From Nocardia gamkensis NBRC 108242 (GTDB lineage: Bacteria > Actinomycetota > Actinomycetes > Mycobacteriales > Mycobacteriaceae), in NCBI RefSeq assembly GCF_001612985.1, contig NZ_BDBM01000041.1, forward strand, positions 1 through 64,000: a DNA stretch of 64,000 nt, read 5' to 3'. The translations under genes were made by a program, and so were the position numbers. The notes under the pieces were generated by a model that was not told where the DNA came from, searched no databases, and saw only the letters and a program-made list of their open reading frames with translations. Shown piece by piece: positions 26,463 to 34,265 of the stretch. The first letter of the stretch is position 1. Each line of letters opens with the position of its first letter.

Positions 26463-27440
26463 GTGCAGCTTCTCGTCACCGGCGGCGCCGGTTACATCGG
26501 CAGCGTCGTCGCCCACCAACTCGTCGCCGCGGGCCACGAAGTGGAGATTCTCGACGACCTGTCCACCGGCTTCCCGGAGAACCTTCCGGCGCGCGCGGCA
26601 TTTCACCAGCTGCCGGTTCACCGTGTCGCCGACGTGCTCACCCCCGCGTCCGGCTTCGACGGCGTGCTGCACTTCGCGGCCAAGATCGAAGTCGCCGAAT
26701 CGGTCGCGAACCCCGAAAAGTACTGGTGGAACAACATCGAAGGCTCGCTCGCCTTGCTGCGCGCCATACGCGCCGCAGGCACCCCGCGACTCATCTTCTC
26801 CAGCACCGGCTCGATGTACACCGGCGACGGGAGCACACCTTTCGACGAGAACGCCGAAGTGCGTCCGGCCAATCCGTACGCGGCGACCAAGGCGACCGTG
26901 GACATGATGATCGCGGGCGAGTGCGGCGCGAGCGAACTCGGCGCCGCGTCGCTGCGTTACTTCAACGCCTCCGGCGCCGTCGTCACGCACGACGCGCGGC
27001 TGGGCGAGCGGCACGACCCGGAGTCGCACTTGATCCCGATCCTGCTGCAAGCCGCGGCGGGACAACGTGATTCGTTCACGCTCTACGGCACCGACCATCC
27101 GACGCCGGACGGCACATGCATCCGCGACTACGTGCACGTGGCCGACCTCGCCGCCGCTCATCTGCTGGCGCTGGAGGCCATCCGCCCCGGCGAATACGAC
27201 GTGTACAACCTCGGCAACGGCAGCGGCTACTCCAATCGGCAGGTGCTCGACACGGTGCGGGAGGTCACCGGACGCGACTTCCCGGTCCACTACGGCCCAC
27301 GCAGGCCGGGCGATCCCGCCGTCTGCGTGGCGGCGAGCGGCAAGGCGGGCACCCGGCTCGGCTGGAAGCCACAGCGACCGGATCTGGCCGACATCGTCTC
27401 CGACGCATGGCACTTCCACCGGTCGGTGTACGGCGACTGA
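26463..27440 (+). CDS. galE: UDP-glucose 4-epimerase
   Basis: The 325-residue extended SDR interconverts UDP-galactose and UDP-glucose. It has the NAD motif TGGAGYIGS (6-14), HFAAKIEV, the catalytic pair in NPYAATK, and LRYFNASGA and RDYVHVADLA as in GalE. The usual SSSAAVYG stretch reads SSTGSMYTG, a small deviation. The GTG start follows AGGAGAGGACAG. It stands alone rather than with galK (2406), so it may mainly supply UDP-galactose for cell-wall galactan. Confidence 0.85.
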   Translation: MQLLVTGGAGYIGSVVAHQLVAAGHEVEILDDLSTGFPENLPARAAFHQLPVHRVADVLTPASGFDGVLHFAAKIEVAESVANPEKYWWNNIEGSLALLRAIRAAGTPRLIFSSTGSMYTGDGSTPFDENAEVRPANPYAATKATVDMMIAGECGASELGAASLRYFNASGAVVTHDARLGERHDPESHLIPILLQAAAGQRDSFTLYGTDHPTPDGTCIRDYVHVADLAAAHLLALEAIRPGEYDVYNLGNGSGYSNRQVLDTVREVTGRDFPVHYGPRRPGDPAVCVAASGKAGTRLGWKPQRPDLADIVSDAWHFHRSVYGD

Positions 27441-27518
27441 TCGACCGAGCAACGTTTCGGCGTATTTCCGCGAAGTCCCGGGCAACCTCCATTCGCGCGC
27501 CCGGGCATCGCGAGTCGA

Positions 27519-27599
27519 TCAGAGAATGAGCAGAATCAGCGCCTTCTGCAGCGTGTCCACGATGCGGCCGATGGTGATCGCGATTTCGACGGTGCCCAC
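27519..27599 (-). CDS. Candidate 26-residue hydrophobic peptide
   Basis: A GTG with GGAAAGGGG 6 nt upstream opens a frame of 26 codons, including EIAITIGRIVDTLQK and ending in a run of Leu/Ile. It would form one short amphipathic or membrane helix. It lies in a 378-bp gap between galE and the DUF47-like gene and is antisense to both. Evidence is the ribosome site and composition only. Confidence 0.35.
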   Translation of the reverse strand: MGTVEIAITIGRIVDTLQKALILLIL

Positions 27600-27818
27600 G
27601 ACAGGCCCCTTTCCTCGGACATGGCAAATCCTCGACACATCAATTCAAGCGCGCGCGAACGCGATTCGCCAAGCTCGCGCCGGGTCTCGTTCGGGCGGAT
27701 CGGGGAGGTTCATCCACGGCGCCCCGCTCTTCGAATCATCTGTGTCGCGCGATCGGTCGCGACAGCGGGGCGGATCAGCGCACCGCACACGCATTTCGAT
27801 CCATCGACAGGAGCACAG

Positions 27819-28415
27819 GTGACGTCGTCGCAACCGTTGGTCCGGGAGGACTCGCACGACTGTTCTCGGCATGCGGCCGATACGGTCGGGCAAGCCGCGG
27901 CGGTACTCGGCATGCTCCATCGAATCCCCGCCGACCACGCGGAGGTCTCCGCGCGCCTTGCGCTGCTCGCCGAGCGCAGTGCCGACATCGCGTGCGAACT
28001 GCTCGGCGAGTCGGCAGGCCGGTGCGCGCTCGGCCGGGCGCTGCACGGCGTCGTCATCCATCTCCGGACGACGGCCGAGCTCGCCGACCGGCACCGCGTG
28101 ACAGTGCTCGCCGACGAACTCGTCGAGGTCATCGGCATAGTGCAGGAGTGCGGGCAGAACACGGCCCGATCCCTCACGGCGCCGCTGGATTCCGTGTGGG
28201 CGGCGCACTACCGCGCCGAGGTCCTGCGACTGGCCGACGACGCCGACGACGCTTTCCGCCGCCTGTTCGCGCGGTGGTACTTCGACACCGACGACCTGAC
28301 GACAGTGGCCGGTATGCGGGAGGTCGGCGACGAACTGGAGAACGTGATGCGAGCCTTCGAGTCGGTCGCCGATGCCGCGGTGGCCGCGGACCGGCCGGGT
28401 GAGCCACTCAGGTGA
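27819..28415 (+). CDS. DUF47/PhoU-like helical protein
   Basis: The 198-residue, almost all-helical protein ends with YRAEVLRLADDADDAFRRLF and MREVGDELENVMRAFESVADA, matching the pattern of DUF47 proteins that partner Pit phosphate transporters. No transporter gene is adjacent, so a phosphate role is inferred from fold only. ACAGGAGCACAG precedes the GTG. It is convergent with the photolyase gene with 13 bp between the stops. Confidence 0.6.
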   Translation: MTSSQPLVREDSHDCSRHAADTVGQAAAVLGMLHRIPADHAEVSARLALLAERSADIACELLGESAGRCALGRALHGVVIHLRTTAELADRHRVTVLADELVEVIGIVQECGQNTARSLTAPLDSVWAAHYRAEVLRLADDADDAFRRLFARWYFDTDDLTTVAGMREVGDELENVMRAFESVADAAVAADRPGEPLR

Positions 28416-28428
28416 CCGTTCGCGGCCA

Positions 28429-29754
28429 CTACATTCCGACGAAATCGATGATCGGCGCCGGGTAGTCCGCCGGATCGATCCGCTCCCGCCACGGCCGGTG
28501 GATGCGCGCACCGGGCAGGTGCGCCAACTCGGGGATCCAACGCCGGACGTACGCGCCGTCCGGGTCGTAACGCTCGGCTTGGCGCAGCGGGTTGAGCACC
28601 CGATTCGGCCTGGTGTCGGTCCCCGTCCCCGCGACCCACTGCCAGTTGAGCTGGTTGTCGGCCAGGTCGCCGTCCACCAGCCAGCGCAAGAAGTGCTCCG
28701 CCCCCACCCGCCAGTCGACGCGCAGCGACTTGGTCAGGAAACTGGCCGTGATCAGCCGCGCCCGGTTGTGCATCCAGCCCTCCGCGCGCAGTTGCCGCAT
28801 GCCCGCGTCCACGATCGGATGCCCCGTGCGCCCCTCCCGCCAGGCGTCGACGGCTTGCGGGTCCTCGCGCCAGCGGATGTCGCGGGCACGGTAGTCCGAC
28901 CAGGCCGCGGACGGGCGGGCGGCCAGCACCTGGTGGTGGAAGTCCCGCCAGGCCAGCTGCCGGGCGAACGCGCGCCCGCCCTCGGTGGACATGTCGACCC
29001 GGTGCACCAGCTCTACCGGGGACACGCAGCCGAAATGCAGATACGGCGACAGCCGCGAGGTGGCGTCGGCGGCGAGGTCGTCGTTGTCACGCGCGTAGTG
29101 CTCGACCGGCCCGGACAGCCAATCGCGCATCATCTTTCGGCCCGTCGTCGCACCGCCCACCGCCAGCCGCGGCGATGTCCGGCTCGCGCACAGCTCCCCC
29201 GCGTCGGGCAGGGGCAGGCTCGACACGCGCGGCACCGTGAGGCCACGCGGCGTGCCGAGCGGTGTGCGCCGCGGCGCTTCGGACCAGCGCCGGAAATACG
29301 GGCCGAAGACGGCGAAGTGGTCGCGCCCGGTGGCGGGCAGCAGCGCTTCCCGATCGGCGGCGGTGATGGTGGCGGGATGCGTGTGCAGCAGACAGTCGCG
29401 GCGCGCGAGTCGTTCACGCAGAGCGCGTTCCCGGCGGAGGCTGTAGGCGCTGACGTCGGCGGCGACGTGCACGCTCTCCGCGTTCACCTGGGCGACCACG
29501 CGATCGACCTCCGCGGCCACGTCCCCCCGGCGCAGGACCAGGTTGCCGCCGATGGCACGCAGTTCGTCGTCCAGCTCGGCCAGAGCGGCGGCGAGGAACC
29601 GGGCACGGTTCGGTGCGGCGAAGCGGCCGGAGAGGATGGCGTCGTCCAGCACGAACAACGGCACCACCGCGGCGCCCTCCCGGTGCGCGGCGGTCAGCAC
29701 CGGGTTGTCCCGCACCCGCAGGTCGCGGGTGAACAGAGCGATCGTCACGGTCAT
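28429..29754 (-). CDS. phr: Deoxyribodipyrimidine photolyase
   Basis: The 441-residue CPD photolyase repairs UV-induced cyclobutane pyrimidine dimers with blue light. It has an N-terminal antenna-binding Rossmann domain (FTRDLRVRDNPVL) and a C-terminal FAD domain with SRLSPYLHFGCVSP, WREGRTGHPIVDAGMRQL, WMHNRARLITASFLTKSL and DGDLADNQLNWQWVAGTG. The ATG at 29754 is chosen from the domain start; the open frame runs about 63 codons further without support. It lies about 150 bp after the lipocalin on the same strand, so both may be controlled by the MerR/B12 protein. Confidence 0.93.
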   Translation of the reverse strand: MTVTIALFTRDLRVRDNPVLTAAHREGAAVVPLFVLDDAILSGRFAAPNRARFLAAALAELDDELRAIGGNLVLRRGDVAAEVDRVVAQVNAESVHVAADVSAYSLRRERALRERLARRDCLLHTHPATITAADREALLPATGRDHFAVFGPYFRRWSEAPRRTPLGTPRGLTVPRVSSLPLPDAGELCASRTSPRLAVGGATTGRKMMRDWLSGPVEHYARDNDDLAADATSRLSPYLHFGCVSPVELVHRVDMSTEGGRAFARQLAWRDFHHQVLAARPSAAWSDYRARDIRWREDPQAVDAWREGRTGHPIVDAGMRQLRAEGWMHNRARLITASFLTKSLRVDWRVGAEHFLRWLVDGDLADNQLNWQWVAGTGTDTRPNRVLNPLRQAERYDPDGAYVRRWIPELAHLPGARIHRPWRERIDPADYPAPIIDFVGM

Positions 29755-29908
29755 CGCGCACCCACCCGTCGTACGGCGCGAATTCTCATCCTCGGGCCTC
29801 CTCGCCGGAAGGTGCGCTCGGCGCCCGTGAGGGCCGCGCCGGCGCGGCATCGGGCGGCTCGGCCATACCGCCGACGACGCGACCCTCGCGGGCGCCGAGC
29901 ATCCCGGA

Positions 29909-30532
29909 TCACCCCGCGCAGAGTGGGACGATGCGCGACTCACCGCCCGTCGTCGGCGAGGTCAGGTACAGGCACGGGTTCTGGCCGGCCGCGGTGATCG
30001 CCGTGCGCGCCTGCTGCCAGGTATCGGCGTCCAGCGAAGCCGCGCGAGCCAGGACGAACCCGGAAATCCGGCTCGGGTCGGTCACCACCGCCCACGAATA
30101 GTCCGGGCCGAGCGCGGTGACGATGTAGTTGGTCGGCCCTTCCCTGCGATCCTGGGTGGGCACGCCGGGGAAGCTGACGTGCAGCTGCGCCCCGGTCTCC
30201 CGGTCGTTGACCGTCGCGGTGCCGTTGATCTCGTTGCGCGTGTTCGCCCACGTGGTGCAGGTGTTGCGCACCGCGATGTCGCCCTGCGGATCGAGTGCGT
30301 AACTCGCCTGCGTGTCGCGCGCGCAGTCCAGATCGAAGTATTGCGGGACCGCGGCGAGCTGACGCCAGGTGCCCAAGTACCGCTCCAGCTCGAGCCGCGG
30401 CACCGGCGCCGGCCCGTCGGCAGGGCTGGGCGCCGCGGCGGAACCGCCCGCCGCCAGCGCCGTCGCGCACAGTGCCGATACCACCCCGGCGAGCAGTCGG
30501 GTCGACCTACGCAGCAGATTGCGACGATGCAC
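29909..30532 (-). CDS. Secreted lipocalin (Blc-like)
   Basis: The 207-residue protein has an N-terminal signal peptide (RRSTRLLAGVVSALCATALA then an AxA-type site) and a lipocalin domain with the G-x-W motif in YLGTWRQLAAVPQYF, followed by DYSWAVVTD. Lipocalins bind lipids or hydrophobic pigments. The GTG start follows AGGAG. It is divergent from the MerR/B12 regulator across a short region with a perfect palindrome. Lipocalin genes accompany LitR-type regulators and photolyase in several bacteria, which supports a light or oxidative-lipid-damage role. Confidence 0.85.
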   Translation of the reverse strand: MHRRNLLRRSTRLLAGVVSALCATALAAGGSAAAPSPADGPAPVPRLELERYLGTWRQLAAVPQYFDLDCARDTQASYALDPQGDIAVRNTCTTWANTRNEINGTATVNDRETGAQLHVSFPGVPTQDRREGPTNYIVTALGPDYSWAVVTDPSRISGFVLARAASLDADTWQQARTAITAAGQNPCLYLTSPTTGGESRIVPLCAG

Positions 30533-30577
30533 GCTAACTCCTAGAAATCGGCGACGCTGTCCACGCTAGCACAGAAC

Positions 30578-30596
30578 GATGCATAATTGATGCATC
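30578..30596. promoter_or_regulatory. Candidate MerR/B12-regulator operator, copy 1
   Basis: GATGCAT-AATTG-ATGCATC has perfect 7-bp arms and a 5-nt spacer, and lies between the divergent lipocalin and regulator genes. The same arrangement occurs at 33238. Position and repetition suggest it is bound by the adjacent MerR-family protein. Confidence 0.65.
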
Positions 30597-30623
30597 CTAT
30601 TCATTTCCCGGAGGATCGATGAC

Positions 30624-31544
30624 GTGGCGCCGGCGCGCGGACCCACCGACAACCCGGGCGGGACGGATCCCGTCGGCGGCGACGGGCAGAATAGGGCGAT
30701 GCCCGCCGGTCCCGTCCCCGTGTCCGACGCGGCCGGATACACGGTGCGCGCGGTCGCCGAACGTCTCGGTATCCCGACCGCGACGCTGCGCAGCTGGAAT
30801 CGCCGCTACGACATCGGTCCACCGCAACACCGCCCGGGTAAACACCGCCTCTATACCGAGGCCGACATCGCCATGCTGGAGCGGATGCTGACCCTGATCC
30901 GGGCGGGTGCGAGCCCGGCGGGCGCGGCGGCGGCGGTGCGCGGACCCGCGCCCACGCTCGGCCGCCGGGAATCGCTGCTGGCCGCGGCTTTCGCGCTGGA
31001 CACCACCTCGGTGTCCGCCCAGCTCGAAGCGCACGTGCGCGCGTTCGGCGTGGTGGACACCTGGGACCTGCTGTGCCGCCCCGCTTTCGCCGACATCGTC
31101 GACCGCCAACTCGGTGGCGAGGGATGCATCGATGTCGAGCACCTGCTGTCCTGGTGCGTCATCTCGGTGCTGCACCGCACGAACCCGCCGTCGGTGGCCG
31201 GCGGCACCACACCGGTGGTGCTCGCCTGCACCAGCGGAGAGACCCATTCGCTTCCACTGGAGGTGCTGCGAGCGGCCCTCGCCGAACGCGGCGCGGGAGC
31301 GCGAATGCTCGGCGCCGACGTGCCCGCCGCGGCGCTCGCCGACACCCTCGCTCGGTTCGACCGTCCCGCCGCCGTTCTGCTGTGGTCGCAGCAGGAGTCA
31401 ACGGCGTTGACCTCCGCCGTCCGCGCCTGCCTCGGCGCGGGCGCACGGGTGCTCGTCGGCGGCCCCGGATGGGAGGCGGTATTCCTCCCCGAGGGCGTGG
31501 AACGAGTCGACAGCCTGCTCGACGCCGCCGACCGGCTCGCCTGA
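30624..31544 (+). CDS. MerR-family regulator with B12-binding domain (CarH/LitR type)
   Basis: The protein of about 306 residues has an N-terminal MerR helix-turn-helix (YTVRAVAERLGIPTATLRSW, then KHRLYTEADIAML), a helical cap domain with VEHLLSW, and a Rossmann-like domain with SGETHSLPLEVL. EH in the cap and the E-x-H element correspond to adenosylcobalamin contacts of CarH/LitR photoreceptors. The Trp that usually caps the adenosyl group seems to be Gln (DRQLGG). Such proteins repress in the dark and release DNA in light. The GTG at 30624 has GGAGG upstream; ATG 30699 is an alternative. Confidence 0.85.
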   Translation: MAPARGPTDNPGGTDPVGGDGQNRAMPAGPVPVSDAAGYTVRAVAERLGIPTATLRSWNRRYDIGPPQHRPGKHRLYTEADIAMLERMLTLIRAGASPAGAAAAVRGPAPTLGRRESLLAAAFALDTTSVSAQLEAHVRAFGVVDTWDLLCRPAFADIVDRQLGGEGCIDVEHLLSWCVISVLHRTNPPSVAGGTTPVVLACTSGETHSLPLEVLRAALAERGAGARMLGADVPAAALADTLARFDRPAAVLLWSQQESTALTSAVRACLGAGARVLVGGPGWEAVFLPEGVERVDSLLDAADRLA

Positions 31545-31860
31545 ACGCACAACTCGGCTTCGACGCGGAGGGCCGTGGGCCAATCCATCACCGAACCCGA
31601 CACGAATCCCCTCCCGACGCGCTTCGGGCTCATGCCCTACGAAAGTAGCTTGCTTCGCTCCACATTCGATGCGAAATCAATGCACGTGCCACTTGGAGGC
31701 CGTTTGCCGCTGAGCGAGCCGCAACGTTCGCGCACACGTCGCCGCACTCGGCACCGATCCGATTTGCCGATGGCGCTATCTCGCCTACGCCGAAGCCGGG
31801 TCCCACAGCCGCTATCCCAAGGGGACACCTAGAGCCCGGCTGGGACCAGGTCCCCCCGAG
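31545..31860. other. Intergenic region without recognisable gene
   Basis: The 316 bp lie between the convergent regulator and TIGR01777 SDR. A possible 85-codon plus-strand frame (31575-31832) is Arg/Ser-rich with no ribosome site and no family likeness. Base composition is somewhat more AT-rich in 31640-31700 than nearby. Confidence 0.4.
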
Positions 31861-33210
31861 TCACCCCGCGGGCCTGCCGAGCAGATGACGCAGCGCAGGT
31901 TCCAGGGCCGGGGCGCGGAATCGGTGACCGGCTTCCGTCAGCCGGGTAGGAACGACGCGCTGACTCGCGGACGCCACTTCCCGGTTCCCTTCGCGGCCCA
32001 ACAGGAACGCGGGACCGAACCCGGGTACCGGGAACAGCGCGGGCCGGTGCAGCACGCCCGCCAGGACCTTGGTGTACTCCGCGTTGCGAACCGGTTGCGG
32101 GGCAACGGCACTGACCGCTCCGGACAGGCCGGTGTCCCAGAGCGCCCGATGGTAGACGTCGATCAGGTCATCGATCCCGATCCACGACAACCACTGCCGC
32201 CCGCCACCGATGCGCCCGCCCAGCCCCGCCGAGAACAGCGGGCGCAACAGCCGCAGCGTGCCGCCGCGCGGGGACTGCACGATCCCGGTACGCACGCGCA
32301 CCACCCGCACACCCGCTTCGGCGGCGGGCACCGTCGCGGCCTCCCACTCCTCGACCACGTCGGCAAGGAAGCCGTCGCCGCGCATCGACCGCTCGGTCAG
32401 CGTCTCGTCGCCGCGATCGGCGCCGTAGTAGCCGATCGCGGAGGCACTGGCGAAGACCGGCACCGCCGCCCGCGCCGCCACTTCGGCGAGTCTCCGGGTC
32501 GGCCCGATCCGGCTGTCCGCGATCGCGCGCTTGTGCCGCGCGGTGAATCGGCCCGCGATGGAGGCCCCGGCCAGATGCACCACCGCGTCCACGCCGTCCA
32601 GCAGGTCCGGCGCGGGATCCGCGGGGTCCCATCGTCTTTCGTCCGCGGCGCGCGGCGCGTGCCGGACCAGGCGCACCACACGATGCCCGCCGGTGGACAG
32701 GAACGCGGTCAGCGCCGAACCGACCAGGCCGGACGCTCCGGTCACCGCGACGGTCCTGGACACGAAACCCTCCCCCGCCGCCCGCGCGTGCGCCGCGAGG
32801 TCGTCGGCGAGCTGCCGGTGGCGGTAGGCGAACATGGGCCGAAGGACCGTGGCGGGCACCGGCGCGTCCACCCGGTCGACCACCCGGGTATGCGTCCGGT
32901 CGACGACCTCGAAATCGTGGGTGTGCCGCCACGGCAGCAATCCGGCAGGCAGCGAGCCGACGCCGTCGACGGTGACCGCGTCGACGAACCGGCGCGGCGG
33001 GTCGTACTCGGCGGGATCGTGCCGGGCCACCCAGCGCAGGCCACCGGGCAATCCGAGCACCGCCTGCCCGTCGGACAGCGAGTCCGACTCGGCGCGCGGT
33101 GACACCGGCTGCCACGGCGGCGCCAGGCGGGTCAGCGCCCCGGGGCGGGCGTGCCAGGCGAACACCTCGGACCGGGGTAGATCGATGACGCTCGCGTACT
33201 CGATACCCAT
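31861..33210 (-). CDS. TIGR01777-family SDR with N-terminal SRPBCC domain
   Basis: The 449-residue protein has an SRPBCC/cyclase-like domain (residues 1-150, with VFAWHARPGALTRLAPPW and FVDAVTVDGVG) and an atypical epimerase/SDR domain starting VAVTGASGLVGSALTAFL, with HLAGASIAGR, ASASAIGYYG and RTGIVQSPRGG, as in TIGR01777 proteins. The biochemical role is unknown, but these genes recur in LitR/photolyase clusters. The ATG at 33210 is preceded by a TACAGT -10 element and the second copy of the palindromic operator, so control by the B12 regulator is likely. Confidence 0.85.
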   Translation of the reverse strand: MGIEYASVIDLPRSEVFAWHARPGALTRLAPPWQPVSPRAESDSLSDGQAVLGLPGGLRWVARHDPAEYDPPRRFVDAVTVDGVGSLPAGLLPWRHTHDFEVVDRTHTRVVDRVDAPVPATVLRPMFAYRHRQLADDLAAHARAAGEGFVSRTVAVTGASGLVGSALTAFLSTGGHRVVRLVRHAPRAADERRWDPADPAPDLLDGVDAVVHLAGASIAGRFTARHKRAIADSRIGPTRRLAEVAARAAVPVFASASAIGYYGADRGDETLTERSMRGDGFLADVVEEWEAATVPAAEAGVRVVRVRTGIVQSPRGGTLRLLRPLFSAGLGGRIGGGRQWLSWIGIDDLIDVYHRALWDTGLSGAVSAVAPQPVRNAEYTKVLAGVLHRPALFPVPGFGPAFLLGREGNREVASASQRVVPTRLTEAGHRFRAPALEPALRHLLGRPAG

Positions 33211-33216
33211 GACCCG

Positions 33217-33256
33217 ACTGTAGCCCGAAACCGACCCGATGCAGCGTTTCTGCATC
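33217..33256 (-). promoter_or_regulatory. Promoter with operator copy 2 for the TIGR01777 gene
   Basis: The operator GATGCAG-CGTTT-CTGCATC (33238-33256) has perfect 7-bp arms and a 5-nt spacer, sharing outer GATGCA/TGCATC with copy 1. A TACAGT -10 element at 33222-33217 lies 15 bp nearer the start codon, leaving a very short leader. The operator covers the -35 region. Confidence 0.6.
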
Positions 33257-33358
33257 GTTCCTCGACTCACAATCTCATAAACCACAGGAAACGGTCGATG
33301 AACAGGACGTCCGATGCAATTTTCTGGCTCGAAACCCCTCGGTCGGCAGGGCCGCGGG

Positions 33359-34150
33359 TCAGACCACGAAGGGAATCAACGCTTTCCGGTCCGCCGGATA
33401 GTCGGCGAACTTCTCCCGGTACCACTTGTGCGTGGCGAAGGCGCGCGGTACCAGATTGCCCGCCGTGATCAGGAAGATCACCACGCCGGCCAACGACCAC
33501 GTCGCCAGCGCGAAGCCCGCCCATGCGATCAACTCACCCAGGTAGGCCGGGCTGCTGACGAATCGGAACCCCGCGCCGTGCGGAATCCGGTATTCGGCGG
33601 CGCCCGGATCGTTCTTGTCCCGCAGGTTGCGCACGATCGATTCCGAGCGCACCAGCAACGCGAACCCGCCCAGATAGACGACGAGCCCGAGCAAGAACCG
33701 CGGATCGGTCAACCACTCCGGTCCGTATTGATCGAGATAATCGTGACCGAACAAGGTGCCGTTGAGATAGCCGTGCAGCGCCGTGACGAACATCCCCGCG
33801 GCGAGCACCGAGATGTTGAAGCTGCTCCGCTTACCGGGCATCTGCCGGATGGACAGCGGGAAGAACCAGCCGCGGTTGCCGTAGTGCAACACCCAGATCG
33901 CGGCGAGCGCCAAGGAGGTGGGTTCGAAGCGGTTCGGGCCCGCGAGGTAGCAGATCGCGAAGATCACCGTCGCCGGAATCTCCATCAACCACCAGCCCAG
34001 CTTGGTATCGAGATTGAAACCGATCCCGGTCGAGGCGAACCGCCCGTAGGGACTCTGCGCGAAGAAGCCGCCGACGACCACGAACGCCGCGAACGCGAAG
34101 CCGATCGTCAGTACGGTGTCGTAGGCGGTGTTCCCGGTATACCAGTCCAT
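33359..34150 (-). CDS. Steroid 5-alpha-reductase family protein
   Basis: The 263-residue integral membrane protein has about six helices and matches eukaryotic 3-oxo-5-alpha-steroid 4-dehydrogenases throughout: FNLDTKLGWWLMEIPA, the GFRFVSSPAYLGELIAW region, ATWSLAGVVIFLITAGNLVPRA, and the C-terminal HKWYREKFADYPADRKALIPF. The family reduces the delta-4 bond of 3-ketosteroids with NADPH. It is divergent from a SnoaL-like gene across a KstR-type box, which strongly suggests a role in sterol metabolism. Direction of the reaction and substrate are inferred. Confidence 0.88.
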   Translation of the reverse strand: MDWYTGNTAYDTVLTIGFAFAAFVVVGGFFAQSPYGRFASTGIGFNLDTKLGWWLMEIPATVIFAICYLAGPNRFEPTSLALAAIWVLHYGNRGWFFPLSIRQMPGKRSSFNISVLAAGMFVTALHGYLNGTLFGHDYLDQYGPEWLTDPRFLLGLVVYLGGFALLVRSESIVRNLRDKNDPGAAEYRIPHGAGFRFVSSPAYLGELIAWAGFALATWSLAGVVIFLITAGNLVPRAFATHKWYREKFADYPADRKALIPFVV

Positions 34151-34208
34151 CGAGTTCCCTTGCCGTGCGGAGGCGACCGGCGTGAGAACCGGAACGCGAC
34201 GCCAAAAT

Positions 34209-34222
34209 TAGAACTTGTTCTA
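34209..34222. promoter_or_regulatory. KstR-type operator
   Basis: TAGAACTTGTTCTA is a perfect palindrome that fits the consensus TnnAACnnGTTnnA of KstR, the TetR-family repressor of cholesterol catabolism in mycobacteria and rhodococci. It lies 58 bp from the reductase start and 43 bp from the SnoaL-like start, a suitable place to control both. Confidence 0.75.
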
Positions 34223-34265
34223 CCATGTGTCCAGTCCCGGCTCGTTGTCAACGGAGGTACTGCCC

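Noticed and set aside
31575..31832. An 85-codon plus-strand frame after the MerR/B12 regulator.
   Set aside because: Arg/Ser-rich composition, no ribosome site, no recognisable fold.
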